From positions 1-7,359 of the forward strand of contig JALWZV010000022.1 in the NCBI GenBank assembly GCA_027002315.1: 7,359 nucleotides of DNA, written 5' to 3'. Positions 1 through 5,554 of this stretch are shown here, piece by piece. Both the position numbers and the translations under genes were made by a program. Position 1 is the stretch's first letter, and each line of letters begins with the position of its first letter. The notes beneath the pieces are model-generated. The model was not told the origin of the DNA, ran no database searches, and worked only from the letters and a program-made list of their open reading frames with translations. The stretch comes from Candidatus Roizmanbacteria bacterium. Its GTDB lineage: Bacteria > Patescibacteriota > Microgenomatia > UBA1406 > GWC2-37-13.

Positions 1-2
1 AT

Positions 3-92
3 ATTAAAGAATGTGAGTGGAGATGGAATAAAACTAAAACCCAAATGGAACAAGAATTAGTTAAAATTTTAAAGAAATACAATAAAAATTAA
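3..92 (+). CDS. C-terminal fragment of a transposase (IS1595-like), 5' end outside the window
   Basis: An open frame enters from the left edge and ends at TAA (90-92), giving 29 residues. It begins with Ile-Lys followed by ECEWRWN and ends in a basic, helical stretch (ELVKILKKYNKN). The E-x-E-(W/F)-R-(W/F)-N motif a few dozen residues before the C-terminus is what I know from IS1595/ISXO2-type transposases, where it lies in the last helix of the DDE/DDN catalytic domain. No catalytic residue is visible because the rest of the gene is outside the window. A possible element end lies 3 bp downstream (96-112), which fits the normal position of a transposase gene near its right end. The assignment rests on one short motif, so it is tentative. 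The other two forward frames give shorter or less protein-like readings. Confidence 0.5.
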   Translation: MKECEWRWNKTKTQMEQELVKILKKYNKN

Positions 93-95
93 TAA

Positions 96-112
96 TTTGC
101 TAGTCAAGAGCC
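96..112. mobile_element. Possible right terminal inverted repeat of the insertion sequence
   Basis: Read inward on the minus strand, this segment starts GGCTCTTGACTAGCAAA. It is the only GC-containing island in an otherwise A/T-rich gap, starts with GG as many IS ends do, and sits just downstream of the transposase stop codon. The next eight bases (113-120, TTAATAAT) have the length of the 8-bp target duplication typical of IS1595 elements. The left end is outside the window, so neither the inverted repeat nor the duplication can be verified here. This is inference. Confidence 0.3.
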
Positions 113-135
113 TTAATAATTAGTAATTTTATATT

Positions 136-156
136 TTTATTCTTCATTCTTTATTC
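136..156. repeat. Three tandem 7-bp units across the 3' end of the membrane protein gene
   Basis: On the plus strand the units read TTTATTC, TTCATTC and TTTATTC. The second differs from the others by one base. The array spans the stop codon of the minus-strand membrane protein gene, whose TGA (144-146) falls in the variant middle unit. It is a short, low-complexity array without a T-run that would mark a terminator. It may be simple slippage sequence. Confidence 0.55.
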
Positions 157-965
157 TTCACCCATGATTGATTATTGCCTTTGTCTAAGTAGATAACACT
201 TCCTAATACAATAAATATCGTTCCTAAGAATGGAAAGCTTAAACGTATATAAGTCCCAAGCATCCTGCTCAAAACCAGCATAATCCCTATATACTTGAAC
301 ATAAACCAAACTAAATATGCTAATAAAGTCACAGTATAGGCTTGCTTAAAGGTTATTTCTTTAAACGACGTAAACCTTGCTACTAATTTTAAAACGAAAG
401 CGTACCATAAATTGGCAATAAGCATTGTAAAAAAGATGAAGAAAACAGCTAAGAAGGGGAGTGAAAAATACATTTTTTTTACCATAAAAACAATCCTTGG
501 GTAATTTTTCTCCAACTTCGTCCTTAAACTCATCTTGCTTATAACTACATTTACACTAGACGGTATCTTTCTAACGCTATATATCTTGTCTTTCTTTGAG
601 TACAATATGTAGTTTCTACTTACCTTTGCTATTGGATAACAAAGATCTTTATACATCGTCCTATACCCATTCAGGTCATTATCGATAAGCCTTTCTTTGA
701 AAAGAATCCCTATTTTTGTTTTTTTATCTAACATTAAACAATAAGGCAAGGTTTTGTTTACAGAAACTACTCCTTTTGTCACTTTAACTGTTAAATCTGA
801 TGGGTACTCATTGTTAATATAGTTATCCGCTTTGTTGTAAAAGTTACCAATAAAATCGTAAAAAACATGAACAGGTAAAATTGCAGTAAACCACACAACA
901 GGAAACACTACCAACAAGGTTATGAAAACAGTCAAAAGCGCTTTTTTTAAACTTACGTCTTTCAT
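144..965 (-). CDS. DUF1189-like multi-pass membrane protein
   Basis: The 273-residue product has one N-terminal hydrophobic segment (about 9-31), a polar domain of about 130 residues, and three C-terminal hydrophobic segments (about 167-192, 210-232 and 242-260). This layout, a soluble domain between one N-terminal and several C-terminal membrane helices, is that of the DUF1189 family, whose function is not established. The start of the polar domain (YPSDLTVKV, KGVVSVN, LPYC, residues 54-77) recalls the 'YP..L.v.i..G.vs.N...PY' pattern I associate with DUF1189-like proteins of CPR bacteria. The loop probably lies outside the membrane; its single cysteines (76, 109) could pair, but that is speculation. 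The ATG at 963-965 is favoured because a strong promoter (983-1011) lies immediately upstream. No Shine-Dalgarno sequence is present. The gene stands alone, divergent from the HAD phosphatase gene. Family assignment is moderate; function unknown. Confidence 0.75.
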   Translation of the reverse strand: MKDVSLKKALLTVFITLLVVFPVVWFTAILPVHVFYDFIGNFYNKADNYINNEYPSDLTVKVTKGVVSVNKTLPYCLMLDKKTKIGILFKERLIDNDLNGYRTMYKDLCYPIAKVSRNYILYSKKDKIYSVRKIPSSVNVVISKMSLRTKLEKNYPRIVFMVKKMYFSLPFLAVFFIFFTMLIANLWYAFVLKLVARFTSFKEITFKQAYTVTLLAYLVWFMFKYIGIMLVLSRMLGTYIRLSFPFLGTIFIVLGSVIYLDKGNNQSWVKNKE

Positions 966-982
966 ATTTGTAGATTTGCTAT

Positions 983-1011
983 TTTATAACATAACTTATC
1001 TTTTTCGTCAA
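983..1011 (-). promoter_or_regulatory. Sigma70-type promoter with extended -10 for the DUF1189-like gene
   Basis: On the minus strand the -35 is TTGACG (1006-1011), the spacer is exactly 17 bp, and the -10 is TATAAA (983-988). TGT directly before the -10 forms an extended -10. Transcription would be expected to start near 976, leaving a leader of only about 10 nt before the ATG at 965, without a ribosome binding site. This is the best promoter match in the window. Confidence 0.7.
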
Positions 1012-1135
1012 TAAAAATAAAATACTAAACACTTGTTGCGGGTTTGGTTTTACTTTGAAATAATATAGATACGTGATAGGTCAAGAGGGCTTGTAGTGTT
1101 TTTACGAAAATTTACAACAGTTACTAAATTCCTCC

Positions 1136-1831
1136 ATGGCATTTTTTTTTAAAAAACATTTTAACAAAGCGACTAACACAAACTTAATATTAGATTTCGA
1201 CAGCACTTTTATTACAAGTGAGGGGTTGGAAGAACTCTCAAAAATAGCACTAAGTCAAGACCCTTTAAAAAAAGAAAAGATACAAAAAATACAAGAGATT
1301 ACTAATCTTGGAATGGAAGGAAAAATTGATTTTGGTACAAGTTTGAGAAAAAGGGTTCAGTTATTAAAAATTACTAAAAATAACATCAAAGAATCAGTTG
1401 GAGTTTTAAAACGAAAGATTACACCATCTATCAAAGAAAATAAAAAGTTTATAAAAAATCACGGCAATCAAATCTATATTATATCTGGAGGATTTAGGGA
1501 GTTTGTTCTCCCTATAACTCAAGATTTTCTTATTCCAAACAGTCATGTTTTTGCAAATAATTTTGTTTTTAATAAAAAGGGGGTTGTTGTAGGAGTGGAC
1601 GAGTTCAATCCGTTGTCTAAAGCTCAAGGCAAGGTTAAGGTCGTTCAGAGCTTGAATTTAAAAGGTAAGACTATTGTTGTTGGTGATGGCTATACTGACT
1701 ACCAAATAAAGAAGGCAGGAGTAGCAGAAATTTTTATAGCTTTTACCGAAAATGTAAATAGAGAAAGGGTTGTAGAAAAAGCAGATATGGTTATTTCTAA
1801 TTTTGATTCTCTCATAGATTTACTGAACTAG
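1136..1831 (+). CDS. serB: HAD-family phosphoserine phosphatase-like hydrolase (SerB type)
   Basis: This 231-residue HAD hydrolase carries all four motifs. Motif I is D20-F-D22-S-T (nucleophile D20, acid/base D22), motif II is S117-G-G, motif III is K166, and motif IV is G183-D184-G-x-x-D188. A helical C1 cap lies at about 30-95. Residues corresponding to the substrate-recognition Glu, Met and Arg of Methanocaldococcus jannaschii phosphoserine phosphatase appear as E29, M60 (in MEGK) and R73 (in SLRKRV). Such enzymes hydrolyse O-phosphoserine to serine and phosphate with Mg2+ in the cytoplasm. No other serine-pathway gene is nearby, so another phosphomonoester is possible. ATG 1136 is the only reasonable start: the next in-frame ATG is M60, past motif I, and an in-frame TAG lies upstream at 1094. 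It is preceded by pyrimidines, not a Shine-Dalgarno sequence. A T9-A6 tract (1142-1156) directly after the start is slippage-prone. Confidence 0.87.
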   Translation: MAFFFKKHFNKATNTNLILDFDSTFITSEGLEELSKIALSQDPLKKEKIQKIQEITNLGMEGKIDFGTSLRKRVQLLKITKNNIKESVGVLKRKITPSIKENKKFIKNHGNQIYIISGGFREFVLPITQDFLIPNSHVFANNFVFNKKGVVVGVDEFNPLSKAQGKVKVVQSLNLKGKTIVVGDGYTDYQIKKAGVAEIFIAFTENVNRERVVEKADMVISNFDSLIDLLN

Positions 1832-1931
1832 TCATATATAAAAATTTATTATAAGGATGCAGTTTTTATCAAATATCATAATGCACTCCAAAAAAATCGG
1901 AATTTAGTAAAATATCACAGGTTAAATCAAC

Positions 1932-1939
1932 TATATAAA
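1932..1939 (+). promoter_or_regulatory. Candidate -10 element for the gene starting at 1945
   Basis: TATATAAA lies 5 bp before the ATG. No recognisable -35 is found 16-19 bp upstream. If used, transcription would start at or next to the ATG and the mRNA would be leaderless, as seems likely for other genes here. An in-frame TAA at 1936-1938 excludes an earlier start for the gene. The 113-bp gap after the preceding gene (1832-1944) otherwise holds only an 8-bp direct repeat, AAATATCA at 1871 and 1910, and no clear terminator. Confidence 0.25.
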
Positions 1940-1944
1940 ATAAA

Positions 1945-2841
1945 ATGGAGGTTTTAGTAAATCATGAAGAACAAAGAGGTATAAATATATCAGCTCAGGA
2001 ACTACTCAACATTCTTACTTTATTTAAGAACGGCAGAATTAACAGAATGTTTCCTCAAAGTGAGTTTGAGTTTGCCTTGGAAGAGGACTCCACTGCCTCA
2101 GCTGTATCTGTGTTCAAAAAAGAAGATGGTATGAGATGGTTATACTTTAAATTAAGAGATAGATCTTCTGACGGACCTTCGTGGAACGAAACTCCTTTAA
2201 CAACGTGGCCTTATAAACACCAGGATGATTGTTTTAATCTTGGAAAAGCGGTTGAACAATCAAGGTACTGGGGTCATCCTAAAAAACCTCTAACAGATGT
2301 CTTTGAACCAGAGCTGGCTACATTTATAATCAACCCTTTCGATGCGTTACCATACAACAATCCGACAAGAGATAACTTAGAAACATGGCTGGAAGAATGG
2401 TTGTCGGTATATCACAACCCTCAATCACCATTTCCAGGACAGTTCTCACTTGCTAAAATTCCAGGCTTGGCTAATTACATGTTGGAGGCAACAAAGGTTC
2501 TACTGCAACAAAAAGGATATGATTATCTCACATCTGTACCAACATGGCTACACGTCGCATTACTAAATAAAAGTTACGGTTTTAAGTTTATGTATCCGCA
2601 GGATGAGAAGAGAGTGTATCAACTTCTCAAAAAATTACCTCACAGAACAGTTAAGGAACGAAAAGAGGCATCCTGGATTACCATGCTTCAGTTTTGGGCT
2701 CAATTAGCCGAAAATGTTGGCTTAAATCCAGAGTCAATAATAGATGACCCCTCCTTTATCCTACGAGATGAAGATGGTAAAATCTTAACATACCCGTTAA
2801 CCCCAAATCGAAATTTATGGCAAATACTCAAAGTAGTGTAA
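1945..2841 (+). CDS. Uncharacterised 298-residue protein, possibly with an acetyltransferase-like core
   Basis: I do not recognise this protein. It has no signal peptide or membrane segment and is acidic and tryptophan-rich in its middle (RWLYFKLRDRS, W80, W88, W109, W148, W152), so it is probably a soluble cytoplasmic protein. Residues 174-215 run as a helix (LANYMLEATKVLLQQKG), a strand (YDYLTSVPT), a helix (HVALLNKSYGF) and a strand (FKFMYP). This order and the 'A..N...GF' pattern resemble the C-terminal half of GNAT acetyltransferases, but the acetyl-CoA loop (Q/R-x-x-G-x-G/A) is not evident, so this is only a hint. A charged helix (235-260) and the C-terminal LRDEDGKILTYPLTPNRN follow. 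The 3' end overlaps the peptidase gene by 25 bp, suggesting translational coupling. ATG 1945 follows an in-frame stop closely. The start lacks a Shine-Dalgarno sequence, although GGAGG lies just inside the gene. Confidence 0.8.
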   Translation: MEVLVNHEEQRGINISAQELLNILTLFKNGRINRMFPQSEFEFALEEDSTASAVSVFKKEDGMRWLYFKLRDRSSDGPSWNETPLTTWPYKHQDDCFNLGKAVEQSRYWGHPKKPLTDVFEPELATFIINPFDALPYNNPTRDNLETWLEEWLSVYHNPQSPFPGQFSLAKIPGLANYMLEATKVLLQQKGYDYLTSVPTWLHVALLNKSYGFKFMYPQDEKRVYQLLKKLPHRTVKERKEASWITMLQFWAQLAENVGLNPESIIDDPSFILRDEDGKILTYPLTPNRNLWQILKVV

Positions 2842-3902
2842 TCAACATTTTTACAGACTTAGTTAAGATACCAAGTCCTTCTGGCAAAGAAGAATTAGTA
2901 AGACAATACATTCTAAAGAAAATTAAAAAAATAGCAGATTATTTATACATAGATAAAGCAGGAAATGTTTATATTAAGATTAAGGGTAACTCCAGCAAAA
3001 CTCTACTTATATGCGCCCATATGGACACTGTCAAACCAACTGGTGTTCAAAATCCTAAAATAAAGGGTGAGTATATTCACTCTAACGGAAAATACGTTTT
3101 AGGAGCAGATAACAAAGCAGCGGTTGCAGCTATATTGTCTTATTTACTGACTTTAGATAAAAAAAGCCTTCCTGTAACCTTAGAGATACTTTTTACAGTG
3201 AGAGAGGAAACAGAGGGTGGAATAAGAGAGTTTCCAAAAGAAAAAATTAAGGCCAAACAGGCGTTTGTTATAGACATATCAGGTCCAATGGGGTCTGTTG
3301 TAACAAAAAGCGCTTACGTCGGAGGATACGCTGTCTATAGCAAAGCAAAGGGTTGTCATGTCAAAAGAATTAACACGAACACTGTTCATCCGCTTAATTT
3401 ATTGTCTCAATTCATCAAAAAAATTCCTTTCGGACGAATAACAAAAGACACCATTGTTAACATAGCTAAAGTAAGGATGGGAGAAAGTTATAATAGCGTG
3501 CCAGAATTACTTTACTTTACAGGAGAGATAAGAAGTTTTAATCAAAAAACATACACAGAGTTTTTTAAGAAAGTACAAAAAACTATAAAAGCACTTGATG
3601 AAAGAATAGGCACAAGCTCCAAACTGGAGTTATATCCGTACTGCAAAGGATATTCCTTAAAAGAAAAGGATTTAAAAACAATAAAAAAAGTGTTTAGAAA
3701 GTTAAAGATGAAACTTAAAGGAGTTGAGACTTTCGGAGTAGGAGACTCAAATATTCTTGCTGAATGGGGGATTAAACCAATAAATATCTCAAGTGGCGCT
3801 TTAAGTGTTCACACCACAAAAGAAAGAATCTCAAAAAAATCACTAATTCTCTCTCAAAAAATATTAGAAGAATACATCAACCTATTTGATACCAGCAGCT
3901 AA
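2817..3902 (+). CDS. M20-family zinc metallopeptidase, peptidase T-like
   Basis: The 361-residue product matches the usual length and order of M20 di-zinc exopeptidases of the PepT group, which release N-terminal residues from short peptides in the cytoplasm. All expected active-site residues are visible: metal ligand H68 with D70 in AHMDTV, bridging D98 in GADNKAA, base E130 and ligand E131 in REETEGG, ligand D153 in FVIDISG, and C-terminal ligand H332 in SVHTTKE. The dimerisation/lid domain spans about 160-262, with GRI-x-x-D-T (206-212) and GEIRS (236-240). The usual H-A-G after its first strand is changed to CHVKR (H181 kept). The start overlaps the preceding gene in another frame, without a Shine-Dalgarno sequence, so termination-reinitiation is plausible. 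The peptidase domain begins at about residue 8, supporting this start. An amino-acylase or other M20 activity cannot be excluded. Confidence 0.88.
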   Translation: MANTQSSVINIFTDLVKIPSPSGKEELVRQYILKKIKKIADYLYIDKAGNVYIKIKGNSSKTLLICAHMDTVKPTGVQNPKIKGEYIHSNGKYVLGADNKAAVAAILSYLLTLDKKSLPVTLEILFTVREETEGGIREFPKEKIKAKQAFVIDISGPMGSVVTKSAYVGGYAVYSKAKGCHVKRINTNTVHPLNLLSQFIKKIPFGRITKDTIVNIAKVRMGESYNSVPELLYFTGEIRSFNQKTYTEFFKKVQKTIKALDERIGTSSKLELYPYCKGYSLKEKDLKTIKKVFRKLKMKLKGVETFGVGDSNILAEWGIKPINISSGALSVHTTKERISKKSLILSQKILEEYINLFDTSS

Positions 3903-3926
3903 TTCTTTCATTATCTCAAAATAACT

Positions 3927-4024
3927 CTACGTGATAACCTCATATATATCTTCTTTTTTAGCTCTCACAACGTAAGTAAAATTATAACTGTTTTTATGAT
4001 ATAAATCATAATAAGAGTAGGGGG
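3927..4024 (-). other. Frame-displaced C-terminal coding end of the methyltransferase-like gene
   Basis: The frame +1 to the upstream gene is open and protein-like here, ending at TAG (3927-3929). Deleting one base from the GGGGG tract at 4020-4024 (CCCCC in the mRNA) joins it to the upstream frame after D-P (residue 225 counted from the TTG at 4695). It then reads DPYSYYDLYHKNSYNF, followed by TYVVRAKKEDIYEVIT and the stop. The restored tail alternates hydrophobic and polar residues like the last beta-hairpin of Rossmann methyltransferases. It also fills the apparent 103-bp gap, leaving 24 bp to the convergent peptidase gene. This could be a sequencing or assembly indel, a real inactivating mutation, or +1 frameshifting on CCC-C. 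Confidence 0.6.
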
Positions 4025-4683
4025 TCACGTCTCTTTCTGTCTCCAAAACTTTCTGTATAAAAATCACAATGAAATACTAGACTACGTACGAAATTTGCAA
4101 CTTGCCAACTCTCTGTTGCTAAGATAAATTCTCTCTCATCTCTTAATAAATATCTAGCCACCGATAAACTACTCTTTATAACTGAATGTGAAGATGCATC
4201 TGGGTAAGGATAAAACAAAGTCACTCTGTTAACATTAAAGTTTCTATCTAATACACTCATGTTCTTTTTTACATCTTCTATTTTCATAGGAAGATAAATG
4301 ATGTTTTTTAAAGCAACACCACTCCTAAAAATATTAACTAGATTTAATAAGAGTTTATGGTCATAATCATATGGATGATCTCTACCCTGCAATATTCTCT
4401 TTATAGAAGGAGGAGCATTGCTACTATGGTTATAATAAAATAAAAGATTAAGTCTCTCTTGCAGTGCGTGTATATCAGGATCAACAACAATTGGTACCTC
4501 TCCATTTTGTAAACTCTTAAGAGAAGCATATAAGGTTGCATCTCCAACATGAACAACGACTGGCTTCTGTTTACCTTTTACAATCTCAGGTAATTTACTT
4601 AAGTTATCCTCTTCCAAAACTGTTACCAAATCTCGTGGCGGTAATAATCCTTCATATTTATCTGAGATCAATACTTCTCCCAT
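4006..4683 (-). CDS. Rossmann/TrmB-like methyltransferase homologue, C-terminus frameshifted
   Basis: From the ATG at 4681-4683 the uninterrupted frame encodes 225 residues; an alternative TTG at 4693-4695 would add four. Segments, numbered from the TTG, follow an AdoMet-methyltransferase order: VVVHVGDATLY (46-56) as the motif I strand and loop, IVVDPD (69-74) as the acidic strand 2, VTLFYPYPDASSH (158-170) like the F-P-D-P-W segment of tRNA (guanine-N7) methyltransferase TrmB, and EFILATES (189-196) like the TrmB 'l.TD' strand. The glycine-rich AdoMet loop is poor (G-D-A-T instead of E-x-G-x-G) and PDPW has become PYPD, so catalysis is uncertain. The frame ends RRDPLLLL-stop, an implausible end. 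A one-base frameshift at 4020-4024 separates the real tail (3927-4024), which would make about 251 residues. It shares its strand with the small membrane protein gene but is 112-124 bp away. Confidence 0.7.
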   Translation of the reverse strand: MGEVLISDKYEGLLPPRDLVTVLEEDNLSKLPEIVKGKQKPVVVHVGDATLYASLKSLQNGEVPIVVDPDIHALQERLNLLFYYNHSSNAPPSIKRILQGRDHPYDYDHKLLLNLVNIFRSGVALKNIIYLPMKIEDVKKNMSVLDRNFNVNRVTLFYPYPDASSHSVIKSSLSVARYLLRDEREFILATESWQVANFVRSLVFHCDFYTESFGDRKRRDPLLLL

Positions 4684-4730
4684 TTTTTCAAACAAAAATT
4701 AAATTTATATATTTAACACCAATATTAACT

Positions 4731-4747
4731 TACTATAGGTCATAGTA
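4731..4747. promoter_or_regulatory. Inverted repeat, possible operator upstream of the methyltransferase-like gene
   Basis: TACTAT (4731-4736) and ATAGTA (4742-4747) are perfect inverted copies separated by AGGTC. The repeat overlaps the candidate -10 (4744-4749) and predicted start site on the minus strand, which is where a repressor would bind. A further half-site copy, ACTATAGG, occurs at 4768-4775 (also 4732-4739). The composition is AT-rich, so chance is a real alternative. Confidence 0.25.
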
Positions 4748-4749
4748 TA
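4744..4749 (-). promoter_or_regulatory. Candidate extended -10 for the methyltransferase-like gene
   Basis: On the minus strand TATACT is preceded by TGT, the same extended -10 arrangement as in the promoter at 983-1011. No good -35 is seen at 16-18 bp. Transcription would start near 4737, giving a leader of about 50 nt, longer than elsewhere in the window. Confidence 0.3.
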
Positions 4750-4807
4750 ACACATAAGTTACCAGAAACTATAGGAGATAAAATTTTACTCTTCCTAAAA
4801 AGAAAGC

Positions 4808-5080
4808 TTAAAACAATGAGAGTTTTTTAACCTCTTTAGAAAATTTTTCAAGCTCTTTGTCTGATAGAGACTTGATGTAAAAATACAATATTGTGTCTAA
4901 ACAAAAGAGAGCAACTCTGCCGATGAGATTTAAAAAGAAAAATTTAATCCTACTTTTAATCCCTTTAGGCGGCCTCCTTTTAACCGCAACAAAATTATTA
5001 TAATAATTAATTGCCAACTGTCCAAACTTACTATTTAAAACACGTCCTATATCAAACTCAAAGCTCAACTCTATCTTCAT
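4808..5080 (-). CDS. Small uncharacterised protein with one hydrophobic segment
   Basis: The 90-residue product has three parts. A polar N-terminus (1-32) starts MKIELSFEFDIGRVLNSKFG. A basic linker follows (KRRPPKGIKSRIK, 34-46), then a hydrophobic stretch (about 47-69, FFFLNLIGRVALFCLDTILYFY) and a charged helical tail (SDKELEKFSKEVKKLSLF). The arginine within the hydrophobic part makes a full transmembrane helix uncertain; an amphipathic membrane-bound helix is also possible. The basic linker before it predicts the C-terminus outside or along the inner face. I recognise no family. The ATG (5078-5080) lies directly after TATAAT, with no ribosome binding site. The gene is divergent from the MazG-like gene and upstream of the methyltransferase-like gene on the same strand. 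Its composition matches its neighbours, and the coding call rests mainly on that and on the ordered domain layout. Confidence 0.62.
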   Translation of the reverse strand: MKIELSFEFDIGRVLNSKFGQLAINYYNNFVAVKRRPPKGIKSRIKFFFLNLIGRVALFCLDTILYFYIKSLSDKELEKFSKEVKKLSLF

Positions 5081-5185
5081 ATTATAATTTTACACAAAAA
5101 TAGCATAGGGAGACTGAGATAATTCAGACTCAAAAGTATTGTAAACAAGTGTGATAAAATAGAGTATTGATATTTAATAATTACA

Positions 5186-5530
5186 ATGACGATTGGAAGA
5201 TTTAGAAAACTAAAGGAAAGAATTAGAAAGTTTAACAAGGAGCGAGACTGGGATCAGTTTCACGACCCCAAAAATCTTGCCTTGTCCCTTAGTCTTGAAG
5301 CATCAGAGGTGTTAGAGCTATTTCAATGGACACTGGATAATCAGATTAGGCCAGGAAAAGAAAAAGAAATGCCAGGAGAACTTGCAGATGTTTTTTATTT
5401 TCTCATTCTTCTTGCAGATTATTACAAGATAGATCTTGTGTCGGCATTAGATAAAAAGATGGATAAAAACGAGAAAAGGTATCCGGTAGAGAAGTCGAAA
5501 GGTAATAGTAAAAAATATAACGAGCTTTAA
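5186..5530 (+). CDS. MazG-like nucleotide pyrophosphohydrolase (dCTPase/RS21-C6 type)
   Basis: At 114 residues this is the usual length for a single all-alpha MazG-like/dCTP pyrophosphatase domain. The Mg2+-binding residues are all present: E38-x-x-E41 in SLEASEVLELFQW and E65-x-x-D68 in GELADVFYFLILL, with N95-E-x-R-Y-P near the end of the last core helix. The N-terminal ERDWDQFHDPKNLA (19-32) is the substrate-side sequence typical of the RS21-C6 group. Such enzymes hydrolyse (d)NTPs, often dCTP or modified nucleotides, to monophosphate and pyrophosphate, cleaning the nucleotide pool. Substrate cannot be read from sequence. The extra C-terminal tail (KSKGNSKKYNEL) is polar and probably disordered. 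The start ATG follows an A/T-rich stretch without Shine-Dalgarno. The alpha/beta hydrolase gene begins 24 bp after the stop, so the two are probably co-transcribed. Confidence 0.88.
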   Translation: MTIGRFRKLKERIRKFNKERDWDQFHDPKNLALSLSLEASEVLELFQWTLDNQIRPGKEKEMPGELADVFYFLILLADYYKIDLVSALDKKMDKNEKRYPVEKSKGNSKKYNEL

Positions 5531-5554
5531 TTCACTTGCTAAACATATAGAAAC

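Noticed and set aside
144..146. TGA recoding (as glycine or tryptophan, known in some CPR groups)
   Set aside because: Reading through either TGA stop (144-146, 4006-4008) meets another stop within a few codons, and no gene here contains an internal TGA.
1036..1066. TTGCGG with TAATAT as promoter of the HAD phosphatase gene
   Set aside because: The 19-bp spacer and weak -35 make it no better than chance in AT-rich DNA; no convincing promoter was found for this gene.
1406..1627. Minus-strand open frame of 73 codons within the phosphatase gene
   Set aside because: It lies wholly antisense to a gene with all HAD motifs and shows no protein family features.
3994..4011. Perfect 7-bp inverted repeat TTATGAT-N4-ATCATAA, a possible terminator between convergent genes
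   Set aside because: The stem is entirely weak (one G:C pair per strand region), no T-run follows on either strand, and the segment is coding in the frame-restored methyltransferase-like gene.
4536..4745. Plus-strand open frame of 69 codons opposite the methyltransferase-like gene
   Set aside because: It mirrors the coding sequence on the other strand and has no recognisable feature.
5081..5086. TATAAT directly before the ATG of the small membrane protein gene as its -10 box
   Set aside because: Transcription would start inside the coding sequence, no -35 exists at 16-18 bp and no later in-frame ATG is available. It may be only AT-rich sequence.
5111..5132. Short inverted and direct repeats (CTGA-N6-TCAG, AGACT copies) between the small membrane protein and MazG-like genes
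   Set aside because: Stem of only 4 bp and repeats of 5 bp are expected by chance in a 105-bp gap.
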